Of a stretch of 64,000 nucleotides of DNA, positions 23,174 through 33,600 are shown piece after piece. The DNA comes from Streptomyces changanensis. Its GTDB lineage: Bacteria; Actinomycetota; Actinomycetes; Streptomycetales; Streptomycetaceae. The stretch covers positions 4,402,001 to 4,466,000 of the forward strand of contig NZ_CP102332.1 in NCBI RefSeq assembly GCF_024600715.1. Reading direction: 5' to 3'. The translations under genes and the position numbers were made by a program. Within the stretch, counting starts at the first letter, position 1; every line of letters begins with the position of its first letter. The notes below the pieces were generated by a model. The model was given only the letters and a program-made list of their open reading frames with translations, was not told the DNA's origin and ran no database searches.

Positions 23174-26056
23174 CTACAGGGCGCCCTTGCGCGTGAGGTG
23201 GTTGAACGAGAACCACCCCGGCAGCACCGGGAGCCACAGCGTCAGCAACCGGTACAGCAGTACCGCGGGCGCCGCGACCTCCTTCGGCACGCCCGCCAGC
23301 ACGAGACCGGCCAGGAGCGCGCCCTCGACCGCGCCGATACCGCCCGGTGTGGGCGCCGCCGAGCCGATGGCGTTGCCCGCCAGGAAGACCACGGCGAGGC
23401 TCGCGTACGTCAGCGGCTGCGTGCCGCCGGTGAACGCCCGGATCGACGCGTCGAGGCACAGCACGAACATCGCCGTCAGCAGCAGCATGCCGCCGATGCC
23501 GGTGGCCAGCTTGACCGGCCGCTGGAGCACGTCCAGCATGCGCGGCACGACCCCGGCGAACAGCGACCGCAGCCGCGTCGAGACGAACTTGCGCAGCACC
23601 GGGACCGCCGTCACGACCAGCGCCAGCACCGCGATCGTCAGCAGTCCCGCGATCACACTCCTGGACGGCGTGAAGTCGTCCTGCGACCGCTCGGTGCCGG
23701 TCAGGTAGCCGAAGGCCAGCAGCAGCATGACGTGCGCGCCGAGCCCGAACAGCTGGGAAGCCCCGACGCTCGCCACCGCCAGGCCGGGGCGGACCCCGGA
23801 GCGCTGGAGGAACCGCGTGTTCAGCGCCACACCGCCGACCGCCGCCGGGGCGACGATCTTGACGAATGACCCGGCCACCTGCGCCACCACGGTCCGCGCG
23901 AACGACACCCGCTCGGGGACGAACCCGAGCAGGCTCATCGCCGCCGCCACGTAGCTGAGCGCCGAGAAGACGACCGCCGCGGACACCCAGGCCCAGTTCG
24001 CCTCGCTGATCGTCGACAGCGGGATGCTGGCGATCTGCGACAGCAGGAAGTACGCCGCGATGGCGCCCGCGATGAGGCTGATGAGGGTGCGCGGCCTGAT
24101 CCGCTCCAGCCGCACCGGCTCCACCGGGGCCTGCGGCCTGATCTTCAGCACCTGGCGGCGGATCTGCGCGAGGAGGTCCTCCTCGCGCGCCCCGTGCAGC
24201 GCGTCCTCCAGCGCCCGCTTCTCGGCCTGCTTCTCCGCGCGGACCGCCTTGCGCTCGGCCTTCCCGTCGGCCTTGCCGCCCACCTCGCCGGTGGCCGTGG
24301 ACGCCTCCAGACGGGCCTCCTTCGCCGCCTGCGACGCCGCCAGCACCGCCTCGCGCTCCCGCTGCGAACGCTCCCGGGCCAGCCTGCGCAGCGTGGCGCG
24401 GCTGGACCGGCTCAGGGCGATCGGCTGGAGCAGCGGCAGACAGTCCGCGACCTTGTCCGGGCCGAGCACGGCGACGGCGGCCGCGACCGCGCGCTCCGCG
24501 CCGACCCGCAGGCCCAGCGTCGTGAGGAGCTGCGCGGTGTCCATGCGCAGGACCAGGTCGCCGGCGGCGATCTCCCCGCCGCGCAGGTCCGTGATCACGA
24601 CCTTGCCGGAACGATCCACCAGCAGGGCGTCGCCGATCAGCCTGCGGTGCGCGATGCGCCGCGACTGCAGCGCCCGCACCTGCTCCCAGCACCCCCGCAC
24701 CACCGCGTCGGTGATCTCCTCGTCCGCCAGTGAGTCCAGGGAGCGGCCCTCCCGGTGCTCGTACACGAGCATCACGGCGTCCGGGCCCAGCTCGGAGGTG
24801 GCGATCAGCTTCGGCGCGTTCGCGCCGGCGGCGATCGCCGCGTACGCGAGGAGGGCCTCCTGCTCCAGCGCCTGGCGCAGCGACTGGATGGACCGGCGGG
24901 TGGTGATCCCGCGCAGGGTCAGTCGGCGCCACACCCGGTAGAAGAAACCGTGCGCCTGTTGTTCCCGGTCCACGACCGTCACGTCGAGGGGGGAGCCCTC
25001 CTCCAGGGTGACCAGGTAGCGGCGTCCGCGGTCCCCCTGTTCGGCGGTGTCCGGCACACCCTCCGCGCGCATCGCCGACACCGGCCGGAAGCCGACGTGG
25101 CGCAGGCCCGCCAGGAGCGTCTGCCCCGTGGGCCGGACGTTGGGGGAGCCGACCGTGTAGAGCGTGCCGTACGCGACCGTCCACCCGATCAGGACGGTCA
25201 GGATGATTGACAGGGGCGTGGTGTACCCGGCGACCAGCATGGTGAAGGCGTCGAGCAGCAGCACCACCCACAGGATGATCCGCCAGCGCGGCCTGCGGGC
25301 CATGCCGACCGCCGACATGTAGGCGATCACCGGGGCCAGGTAGCCGTGCACGGGATCGGTCAGCCCGCCGCCGCTCTGCGGCTGCGTCAGCGCCTCCTGG
25401 ATGGCGAGCGGCGCGGCCCTGGCCACCCACAGATCGGTGGCGAGGGTCACCCCGTGCGCGAGGACCGCGGCGAGTACGCCGTCCGCGATGCGCAGCCCGT
25501 CCCGCTTGATGAGCCGCTCGATCGCGAACGCCACGGGGACGAGCAGCACGGCGATGCTGGAGACCAGACCGGCGACCTTGACGAAGACGGCCGGCGCCTG
25601 ACCGGTGCCCTTGTTGATGTCCTGTTCGAGGCCCGAGGTGGTGCCGCTGGCGAAGGCGGCGATACCGATGACGACGATGATCGCGAGGACGCCGACGAGC
25701 AGGCGGAGCAGGTCGGAGGGGCGGTGCACGCGCGCGGCGAGCAGCGGTTCGTCACCGGAGACGTCGTTGTGCGGCTCGGCGAGGGCGTCCGGACCGTGCG
25801 GGGCGCCGGGGACCGGGGGGCGTGAGGGCTCCTCGGGGACCGGTGCGGGAGCGGGGGCGTCGGTGGGTCCGGTGGGGCCGGCAGCGTCGGGTACGCCGGA
25901 GTCGCGCGGCGCCGGGCCGTCGGAGTCCGGTCCGCCGCCGCCCGCCGGGGCGGCGTTCGGGTGCGGCTCGGCGCCCGGAGCGCTCGCCACGTCGGGAGGC
26001 CGCACGTCCCGTCCCTTCGCCTTCTCCGTGGGGTCGTCTTCTCGATCTCGTATCAC
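23174..26056 (-). CDS. MprF/AglD-type flippase membrane protein with embedded kinase-like domain
   Basis: The 960-residue protein has a disordered Pro-rich N-terminus of about 115 residues. Six or so membrane helices follow, then a cytoplasmic kinase-like domain at about residues 330-540. A charged coiled linker (KAERKAVRAEKQAEKRALEDAL) leads to a C-terminal set of about eight helices that match lysylphosphatidylglycerol synthetase transmembrane regions (AGSFVKIVAPAAVGGVALNTR; PTPGGIGAVEGALLAGLVL). The kinase-like part has HRRLIGDALLVDRSGKVVITDLRGGE in place of the canonical HRD and DFG loops and may be inactive or RIO-like. No lysyl-transferase domain is present. GTG at 26056 is used. Lipid flipping or glycolipid export is inferred. 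Confidence 0.82.
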   Translation of the reverse strand: MIRDREDDPTEKAKGRDVRPPDVASAPGAEPHPNAAPAGGGGPDSDGPAPRDSGVPDAAGPTGPTDAPAPAPVPEEPSRPPVPGAPHGPDALAEPHNDVSGDEPLLAARVHRPSDLLRLLVGVLAIIVVIGIAAFASGTTSGLEQDINKGTGQAPAVFVKVAGLVSSIAVLLVPVAFAIERLIKRDGLRIADGVLAAVLAHGVTLATDLWVARAAPLAIQEALTQPQSGGGLTDPVHGYLAPVIAYMSAVGMARRPRWRIILWVVLLLDAFTMLVAGYTTPLSIILTVLIGWTVAYGTLYTVGSPNVRPTGQTLLAGLRHVGFRPVSAMRAEGVPDTAEQGDRGRRYLVTLEEGSPLDVTVVDREQQAHGFFYRVWRRLTLRGITTRRSIQSLRQALEQEALLAYAAIAAGANAPKLIATSELGPDAVMLVYEHREGRSLDSLADEEITDAVVRGCWEQVRALQSRRIAHRRLIGDALLVDRSGKVVITDLRGGEIAAGDLVLRMDTAQLLTTLGLRVGAERAVAAAVAVLGPDKVADCLPLLQPIALSRSSRATLRRLARERSQREREAVLAASQAAKEARLEASTATGEVGGKADGKAERKAVRAEKQAEKRALEDALHGAREEDLLAQIRRQVLKIRPQAPVEPVRLERIRPRTLISLIAGAIAAYFLLSQIASIPLSTISEANWAWVSAAVVFSALSYVAAAMSLLGFVPERVSFARTVVAQVAGSFVKIVAPAAVGGVALNTRFLQRSGVRPGLAVASVGASQLFGLGAHVMLLLAFGYLTGTERSQDDFTPSRSVIAGLLTIAVLALVVTAVPVLRKFVSTRLRSLFAGVVPRMLDVLQRPVKLATGIGGMLLLTAMFVLCLDASIRAFTGGTQPLTYASLAVVFLAGNAIGSAAPTPGGIGAVEGALLAGLVLAGVPKEVAAPAVLLYRLLTLWLPVLPGWFSFNHLTRKGAL

Positions 26057-26154
26057 CAGTCACCGCCCGGAAGATGGTGGCATGACCGGGAGGTGGGGGA
26101 GAGCATCAGGGTGTGGTGCCCGCCTTGTCGCACCCGTGGTGCAGGATGGAGCGG

Positions 26155-26628
26155 ATGACTTCCGAGGACCACCCCGACCGGCTTCCGGAGTACGCCGAGC
26201 GCGTGCTGGAGGTCGCCGAGCTCATCCCACCCGGCCGGGTGATGACCTACGGGGACGTCGCCGAATGGCTCGGCGAGGGGGGCCCGCGCCAGGTGGGCCG
26301 GGTCATGGCGCTCTACGGCGGATCGGTCCCCTGGTGGCGCGTGGTGCGGGCCGACGGCCGGCTGCTGCCCGGCCACGAGCACCGCGCGCTCGGCCACTAC
26401 CGCGCGGAGGGCACCCCCCTGCGGGACCCGGCTCCCGTACGGGACGGCGCACCGCTGCGGGCCGCCGCCCCCCTGCGGGAGGGCGGCTCCTCGCGGGGCA
26501 CCGCGCCGGAGCGTGGCACGGCCGCGTCCGTGCCACGCCTGGACATGCGGCGGGCCCGGTGGGACGGGGACACCGGTGCCGGCAGCGGTGACGCGGGCGA
26601 CACCGGGCATGCGATGGCTCACAATTGA
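26155..26628 (+). CDS. alkyltransferase-like (MGMT family, ATL) protein
   Basis: The N-terminal 85 residues match the DNA-binding domain of O6-alkylguanine methyltransferases: VLEVAELIPPGRVMTYGDVAEWLG, the Arg finger region GGPRQVGRVMALYGG, then VPWWRVVRADGRLL. In active enzymes that last motif reads PCHRV. Here Trp replaces the acceptor Cys, so this is an alkyltransferase-like protein. It should bind alkylated guanine and flag it for nucleotide excision repair rather than repair it directly. The C-terminal 70 residues are a repetitive Ala/Arg/Pro tail (LRDPAPVRDGAPLRAAAPLREGG). ATG at 26155 has GGAGCG upstream; 26146 is possible. It lies 82 bp before adnA and on the same strand. Confidence 0.85.
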   Translation: MTSEDHPDRLPEYAERVLEVAELIPPGRVMTYGDVAEWLGEGGPRQVGRVMALYGGSVPWWRVVRADGRLLPGHEHRALGHYRAEGTPLRDPAPVRDGAPLRAAAPLREGGSSRGTAPERGTAASVPRLDMRRARWDGDTGAGSGDAGDTGHAMAHN

Positions 26629-26710
26629 CAGCTTCCGCCATACGGCGGGGCCGCGCCCCTTCTCCACCGCACCCTCACCCTCAGCACACCCTCCAGGACC
26701 GGCGATCCAC

Positions 26711-29700
26711 GTGAGTTCCTCCTCCACCACCCGGCGCGCGCCGTACCAGGACCAGGTACGGGCGGGTGCCCCGGGCGCGTACCGGCTGGTGCGCACCCCG
26801 CCGGACCCGATGGCTCCTCCTCTCCTGGACGCAGCCCAGCGCGGGGTGGTTGACCACGCCGGGGGACCGCTCCTCGTACTCGCCGGGCCGGGCACCGGCA
26901 AGACCACGACGCTCGTCGAGGCCGTGGCGGCCCGCGTCGCCCGGGGCGCCGACCCCGAGCGGATCCTCGTCCTCACCTTCAGCCGCAAGGCCGCCGTCGA
27001 GCTCCGCGACCGGATGGCCGCCCGCCTGCCCGGCGCGCGCGCCCCGCAGGCGACGACGTTCCACTCGTACTGCTACGCCCTCGTCCGCGCCCACCAGGAC
27101 GCGGACCTGTTCGCCGAGCCGCTGCGCCTGCTGTCCGGCCCCGAGCAGGACGTCACCGTCCGCGAGCTGCTCGCCGGCCAGCTCGACCTGGAGCGGGAGG
27201 GCCTGGCCCGCGTCCACTGGCCCGACGAACTGCGCGCCTGCCTGACGACGCGCGGCTTCGCCGACGAGGTGCGCGCCGTGCTGGCCCGCTCCCGGGAGCT
27301 GGGCCTCGGTCCGCGCGCCCTCGCCGCGTTCGCCGCCCGCACCGGCCGGCGCGACTGGGCGGCGGCGGCCGACTTCCTCGCCGAGTACCTGGACGTCCTC
27401 GACATGCAGGGCGTCCTCGACTACGCCGAGCTGGTCCACCGGGCCGTGCTCCTCGCCGACCGGGTGGAGCTGCCCCGGTACGACGCCGTCTTCGTCGACG
27501 AGTACCAGGACACCGACCCCGCGCAGGTGCGGCTCCTCCAGGCGCTCGCCGGGCGGGGGAGCACCTTGTGCGCGTTCGGCGACCCCGACCAGTCGATCTA
27601 CGCCTTCCGCGGCGCCGACGTCAACGGCATCCTCGACTTCCCCCGGATGTTCCCCGCCCCCGACGGCAGCCCCGCGCCGGTCGCCGTGCTGCGGACGTCG
27701 CGCCGTTCCGCGTCGGCCGTCCTCGACGCCACCCGGCTGCTCACCGCCCGGATGCCGCTGCCGCGGCTCCCCGCGGGGGCGGCACGGGCCCACCGTGATC
27801 TGGCGGCGGTACGCGACGGCGGCCGGGTGGAGGCGTACACCTTCCCGACCGCGTCCACCGAGCTGGACAACATCGCCGACATCCTGCGCCGCGCCCACCT
27901 GGAGGACGGCGTCCCGTGGAGCGACATGGCCGTCCTCGTCCGCGCGGGCGCCCGCTCCCTGCCCTCCCTGCGCCGGGCGCTCACCTCGGCGGGGGTCCCA
28001 CTGGAGACGGACGGCGCGGACGTCGCCCTCCGCCACGAACCGGCGGTCGCGCCGCTCCTCACGGCCCTGCGCGTCACGGCCACGGCGGCGCTCCCGACCC
28101 GAGCGGCACCGGCGGCGGCGCGGCCGGCGGCGCCCGAGCCGCAGCAACAGGACGTCCCGAAGCCGGCCGGGGCGCCGCATGGCGCCGGGACGTCCGGCCC
28201 CGGGACGTCCGACGGCGGCAGTTCCGGCCCCGGGACGTCCGACGGCGGCAGTTCCGACGCGGAGCCGTCGGGAGCAGAGCCCTCCGGTACCTCCCCGCCC
28301 GGCGCCAAGGTGCCCGGTAGCGAGCACTCCGGTACCGGGCCCTCCGGTACGGATCCCTCCGATACCGCTCCGGCCGGTGAACAGCCGTCCGACTCCGAGC
28401 CGTCCGACTCCGAGCCCTCCGGTACCGCTCCGTCCGGCGACGAGCCATCCGACTCCGACCCGTCCGGCTGCGACCCGTCCGACTCCGAGCCCTCCGGCCC
28501 CGACCCGTCCGGTGCTGCCCGGACCTCCGGCGGTGACGCCGCGCCCTGGCTGGACAACGAGACCGCGCTCACGCTGCTCACCTCCCCCGTCGGCGGCATG
28601 GACGCCGCCGACCTGCGGCGCCTCGGCCGCGCCCTGCGCGACGAGGAGCGCGCGGCGGGCAACAAGGTCCCCCCGCCCTCCGACGACCTCCTCGCCCGCG
28701 CCCTCGCCGAACCCGAGCGGCTCGTCGCGCACGACCCCGCCTACGCGCGCGGGGCGCAGCACCTGGGCAGGCTGCTGCGCGAGACCCGCGAGCTGCTCGC
28801 CGCCGGAGGTACGGCCGAGGAGGCCCTGTGGCACCTGTGGAACGGCACGGGCTGGCCCCACCGGCTCCACCGCGCCGCCCTGCGCGGTGGCCCCGCCGGC
28901 CGCAACGCCGACCGGGACCTCGACGCCGTGTGCGCCCTGTTCGACACCGCGGCCCGCGCCGAGGAGCGCACCGGCGGGCGCGGCGCCCTGAACTTCCTCG
29001 CCGAGCTCGAAGCCCAGGACATCGCCGCCGACACGCTCTCCAAGCGGCAGGTCCGCCCCGACGCCGTACGGCTCATGACCGCGCACCGCTCCAAGGGTCT
29101 GGAGTGGAGCCTGGTGGTCGTCGCCGGGGTGCAGGAGGGCCTCTGGCCCGACCTGCGCCGCCGCGGCTCCCTCCTGGAGGCCGACCGCATCGGGCGCGAC
29201 GGCCTCGCCGAACCGCTCACCCCCGGTGCCCTCCTCGCGGAGGAGCGCCGCCTCTTCTACGTCGCCGCCACGCGCGCGCGTGACCGGCTCGTCGTCACCG
29301 CGGTGAAGGCCCCCGCCGAGGACGGCGACCAGCCCTCCCGCTTCCTCACCGAGCTGGGCGTCGAACCGAAGGACGTCACCGCGCGCCCACGCCGCCCCCT
29401 CGCCGTCTCCGCGCTCGTCGCGGAGCTGCGCGCCACCACCGTCGATCCGGACGCCTCGCCCGCCCTGCGCGACGCCGCCGCCCGCCGCCTGGCCCGGCTG
29501 GCGGCGCTCGCCGACGACGAGGGGCAGCCGCTCGTACCGGCCGCCCATCCGTACCGCTGGTGGGGCCTGTACGAGCCCACGCGCGCCCCGGCACCGCTGC
29601 GCGACCGCGACCAGCCCGTCACCCTCTCCGGCAGCGCCCTGGACCAGCTGGCGAACACGTGCGCCCTGCAGTGGTTCCTGGGCCGTGAGGTGAAGGCCGA

Positions 29701-30418
29701 CGCCCCGGCGACCGCCGCCCAGGGCTTCGGCAACGTCGTGCACGTCCTCGCCGACGAGGTCGCGTCCGGCCGGACCCCCGCCGACCTGGCCGTCCTCATG
29801 GAGCGCCTGGACTCCGTCTGGGACGCGCTCGCCTTCGACGCGCCCTGGAAGTCCGCGCAGGAGAAGGAGCACGCGCGCGTGGCTCTGGAGCGCTTCCTGC
29901 GCTGGCACGTCATGGACCGCGGCGGACGCGCCCCCGCCGCCACCGAGCACGGCTTCGACGTCACCCTGGAGGCGGGGGAGTACGCGGTGCGGATCCGCGG
30001 TTCCATGGACCGCGTCGAACGCGACGAGGAGGGCCGCGCCTACGTCGTCGACTTCAAGACCGGCAAGCAGACACCGACCAAGGACGAGGTCGCCCGCCAC
30101 GCCCAGCTCGCCGTCTACCAGCTCGCCGTCCGCGAGGGGGCGCTCGACGAGGTGTTCGACGGACGCCGCCCCGAACCGGGCGGCGCCGAGCTGGTCCACC
30201 TGCGTCAGGCCGCCCCCAAGAAGGAGGGCGGCGACGTCCTGCCGCGCGTGCAGTCGCAGGAGCCGCCGGCCGAGGAGTGGGTCTCCGACCTCCTCGCCAC
30301 CGCCGCGGGGCGCGTCCTCGACGAGCGCTTCACCCCCACCACCGGTCAGCACTGCACCACGTGCGCCTTCCGTGCCTCCTGCAGCGCCCGCCCGGAGGGC
30401 CGCCACATCGTCGAGTGA
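26711..30418 (+). CDS. adnA: AdnA-like UvrD-family helicase-nuclease
   Basis: The 1235-residue protein combines a superfamily 1 helicase with a C-terminal PD-(D/E)XK nuclease. Walker A GPGTGKTTT is at about residue 59-67 and the Walker B region FVDEYQDTD at about 258. GDPDQSIYAFRG comes next, and TAHRSKGLEW lies in domain 2. The nuclease motif YVVDFKTGKQ is at about 1110. Cysteines near 984 (NTCALQWFLG) and at the C-terminus (CTTCAFRASC) fit an Fe-S staple. With the next gene it forms the actinobacterial AdnAB-type double-strand-break resection complex. The AdnA assignment rests on gene order and the Cys pattern. A Ser/Pro/Asp-rich insert of about 120 residues interrupts the helicase. Confidence 0.88.
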   Translation: MSSSSTTRRAPYQDQVRAGAPGAYRLVRTPPDPMAPPLLDAAQRGVVDHAGGPLLVLAGPGTGKTTTLVEAVAARVARGADPERILVLTFSRKAAVELRDRMAARLPGARAPQATTFHSYCYALVRAHQDADLFAEPLRLLSGPEQDVTVRELLAGQLDLEREGLARVHWPDELRACLTTRGFADEVRAVLARSRELGLGPRALAAFAARTGRRDWAAAADFLAEYLDVLDMQGVLDYAELVHRAVLLADRVELPRYDAVFVDEYQDTDPAQVRLLQALAGRGSTLCAFGDPDQSIYAFRGADVNGILDFPRMFPAPDGSPAPVAVLRTSRRSASAVLDATRLLTARMPLPRLPAGAARAHRDLAAVRDGGRVEAYTFPTASTELDNIADILRRAHLEDGVPWSDMAVLVRAGARSLPSLRRALTSAGVPLETDGADVALRHEPAVAPLLTALRVTATAALPTRAAPAAARPAAPEPQQQDVPKPAGAPHGAGTSGPGTSDGGSSGPGTSDGGSSDAEPSGAEPSGTSPPGAKVPGSEHSGTGPSGTDPSDTAPAGEQPSDSEPSDSEPSGTAPSGDEPSDSDPSGCDPSDSEPSGPDPSGAARTSGGDAAPWLDNETALTLLTSPVGGMDAADLRRLGRALRDEERAAGNKVPPPSDDLLARALAEPERLVAHDPAYARGAQHLGRLLRETRELLAAGGTAEEALWHLWNGTGWPHRLHRAALRGGPAGRNADRDLDAVCALFDTAARAEERTGGRGALNFLAELEAQDIAADTLSKRQVRPDAVRLMTAHRSKGLEWSLVVVAGVQEGLWPDLRRRGSLLEADRIGRDGLAEPLTPGALLAEERRLFYVAATRARDRLVVTAVKAPAEDGDQPSRFLTELGVEPKDVTARPRRPLAVSALVAELRATTVDPDASPALRDAAARRLARLAALADDEGQPLVPAAHPYRWWGLYEPTRAPAPLRDRDQPVTLSGSALDQLANTCALQWFLGREVKADAPATAAQGFGNVVHVLADEVASGRTPADLAVLMERLDSVWDALAFDAPWKSAQEKEHARVALERFLRWHVMDRGGRAPAATEHGFDVTLEAGEYAVRIRGSMDRVERDEEGRAYVVDFKTGKQTPTKDEVARHAQLAVYQLAVREGALDEVFDGRRPEPGGAELVHLRQAAPKKEGGDVLPRVQSQEPPAEEWVSDLLATAAGRVLDERFTPTTGQHCTTCAFRASCSARPEGRHIVE
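28195..28530. repeat. low-complexity coding repeats in adnA
   Basis: The stretch encodes repeated five-residue units of the type S-(D/G)-x-(E/D)-P, for example PSDSEPSDSEPSGTAPSGDE. It is an acidic, disordered insert within helicase domain 2. The DNA repeats are 15-bp multiples, so length variation would stay in frame. Confidence 0.85.
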
Positions 30419-30652
30419 GACGGGGAAGGCCCGCCCCGACGGCGAGCACAGCCCCCAAGGGCGACGGCCCCAAGGCGTCGGCACCCGCGGCCGGCGTCCA
30501 CGGGCCGGCACCCACGGGCGCAAGCCCCGAGGTGACGGCACCCGAGGGATGACGGCCCCCGAAGGGTGAGGTTCGGCACTCCCGCCCGCCTCGCGCCCGT
30601 CCCTCCCGGGCCTCGGCCCTTCCGACGGCGGGGCGCTGTCGGCGGCCCCGGT

Positions 30653-30658
30653 TAGCCT
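30653..30658 (+). promoter_or_regulatory. candidate -10 box of a leaderless promoter (adnB)
   Basis: TAGCCT ends 7 nt before the GTG at 30666, and no Shine-Dalgarno sequence is present. It suggests that adnB can be transcribed independently of adnA, as a leaderless message. No clear -35 is seen. Confidence 0.45.
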
Positions 30659-30665
30659 TCTCCGG

Positions 30666-33600
30666 GTGACCGCACGCATCACCGACCCCGAGCAGCTCAA
30701 GGAGCTGCTCGGCATCCCGTTCACCCCGGAGCAGACGGCCTGCATCACCGCGCCGCCGGCCCCGCAGGTCATCGTGGCCGGAGCCGGCTCCGGGAAGACC
30801 ACGGTGATGGCCGCTCGCGTGGTCTGGCTGGTCGGTACGGGGCAGGTCGCCCCCGAGCAGGTCCTCGGCCTCACCTTCACCAACAAGGCCGCCGGCGAGC
30901 TCGCCGAGCGCGTCCGCACCGCCCTCGTCCGCGCCGGCGTCACCGACCCCGACGTCATCGACCCGGACGACCCGCCCGGCGAGCCGAGCATCTCGACGTA
31001 CCACGCCTTCGCCGGCCGGCTCCTCACCGACCACGGTCTGCGCATCGGCCTGGAGCCCACCTCCCGCCTCCTCGCCGACGCGACGCGATACCAGCTCGCC
31101 GCCCGCGTCCTGCGCGAGGCCCCCGGCCCCTACCCGGCGCTCACCCGCTCCTTCCCCACGCTCGTCAGCGACCTCCTCGCCCTCGACGCCGAGCTGTCCG
31201 AGCACCTGGTGCCCCCCGAGGACCTCGACGCCCACGACGCGCGGCTGCTGACCGCCCTGGAGGCCGTCCGCCTCGGCAACGCCGACCTGCGCAAGGTCCC
31301 CGAGGCCGCCGCCGCCCGGCGGGAACTGCTCGACCTGGTCGTCCGCTACCGCGCCGCCAAGCGCGAGCGCGACCTGCTCGACTTCGGCGACCAGATCGCC
31401 CTCTCCGCCCGGCTGGCCCTCACCCGCCCCGAGGCCGGCGCGCAGCTGCGCGACGAGTTCCGGGTGGTCCTCCTCGACGAGTACCAGGACACGTCCGTCG
31501 CTCAGCGGCTGCTCCTCTCCGGCCTCTTCGGCGGGGGCACGGGCCACCCCGTCACGGCCGTCGGCGACCCGTGCCAGGCCATCTACGGCTGGCGCGGCGC
31601 CTCCGTCGCCAACCTCGACGACTTCCCCGAGCACTTCCCGTACGCCGACGGCCGCCCCGCGACCCGGTACGCGCTCAGCGAGAACCGCCGCAGCGGCGGC
31701 CGCCTCCTCGACCTCGCCAACGGGCTCGCCGAGCCCCTGCGCGCCATGCACGAGGGCGTGGAGGCGCTCCGCCCGGCCCCCGGCGCCGAGCGGGACGGCG
31801 TGGTGCGGATCGCCCTGCTGCCGACCCAGGCCGAGGAGATCGCCTGGCTCGCCGACTCCATCGCGCACCTCGTCCGCACCGGCAAGGAACCGGGCGAGAT
31901 CGCCGTCCTGTGCCGCACGGCGACGGACTTCCCCGAGATACAGGCCGCCCTCGTCGCGCGCGACGTGCCGGTCGAGGTCGTCGGCCTGTCCGGGCTGCTG
32001 CACCTGCCCGAGGTCGCCGACCTGGTCGCCGTCTGCGAGGTCCTCCAGGACCCCGGTGCCAACGCCGCGCTCGTACGGCTCCTCACCGGCCCCCGCTGGC
32101 GCATCGGCGCCCGTGACCTCGCCCTGCTCGGCCGCCGCGCCCGCCTCCTCGTCCACCGCGCCGCCGACGGCGACGCCGACCCCGACGAGAGGCTCGCCGC
32201 CGCCGTGGAGGGCGTGGACCCCGCCGAGGTGATCTCCCTGGCCGACGCTCTGGACACCTTCCTGGACACCGGCGGCCACGACGACGGCCTGCCGTTCTCG
32301 GCCGAGGCGCGCGTCCGCTTCGCCCGTCTCGCCGCCGAGCTGCGCGACCTGCGCCGCTCCCTCGCCGACCCGCTGATGGACGTGCTGCACCGGATCCTCG
32401 CCACCACCGGCCTGGAGGTCGAGCTCTCCGCGTCACCGCACGCCCTGGCCGCCCGCCGCCGCGAGACCCTGTCCAACTTCCTGGACGTCGCGGCCCGCTT
32501 CGCCGCCGTGGACGGCGAGGCCACCCTCCTCGCCTTCCTCGGCTTCCTGCGCACGGCCGCCCAGTACGAGAAGGGCCTCGACAACGCCCTGCCGGGCGGC
32601 GAGAACACCGTCAAGGTCCTCACCGCGCACAAGTCCAAGGGCCTGGAGTGGGACGTCGTCGCCGTCCCCGGCCTCGTGACCGGCCAGTTCCCGAGCTCCC
32701 GCGCGCGTGAGGCGTGGACCGCCCAGCCGCAGGTGCTCCCGTACACCCTGCGGGGCGACGCCGACACCCTGCCGGGGATCGACACCTGGAACGCCGCGTC
32801 GCTGAGGGCGTTCAAGGACGCGCTGCGGGACCACCAGCACACCGAGGAGCTCCGCCTCGGGTACGTCACCTTCACCCGCCCCCGCTCCATCCTGCTCGGT
32901 TCCGCCCACTGGTGGGGGCCGTCCCAGAAGCGCCGCCGCGGCCCCTCCCCGTTCCTCCACGCGCTGTACGACCACTGCGCGGCCGGGTTCGGCGAGATCG
33001 AGGCGTGGGCGGAGGAACCGGACGAGGACGCGGAGAACCCCGCCCTCGGGGCCGCCGCCGACGACCACGCGTGGCCCCTGCCGCTCGACCCCGTGTCCCT
33101 GGCCCGCCGCCGCGCCGCCGCCGAGACGGTCCTCGCCTACCTGGAGGCCCCGCCCGACGACGACGCACGGGAGGCGGCCCACGCGCCGGACGCCGCCGCC
33201 GACGACGTGCCGTGGTGGCCGGACCTGGACGCACCGGACGACAGGGGCGCGCCGGACGACCTGGACGGCCCGGACGGCCTGGACGTCCCCTGGCCCGATG
33301 ACGCCCCGCCCCCCGATGACGCCCCGCCCCCCGACGACGACCCCGATGTTCCGGGCGACGCCTCCCACACGCGGGGCGAGCTCCCGGACGGCTTCCCACT
33401 GCCCGCGCACGCGCTCCCGCACCAGCGCACCGGACGCCCGGGAGACACCACCAGGGGCCCCGACGCACGCCCCGGGGTCCCCCGCGGTGACGCCGCGGAC
33501 CCCCGGGACGGCGCCGGCGACCCCCGCGACGACGCCAGCGATCCCCGGAACGAGGCCGGCGACCCCTGGAACGACGCCGGGAACCTCCGCGACGACGCCG

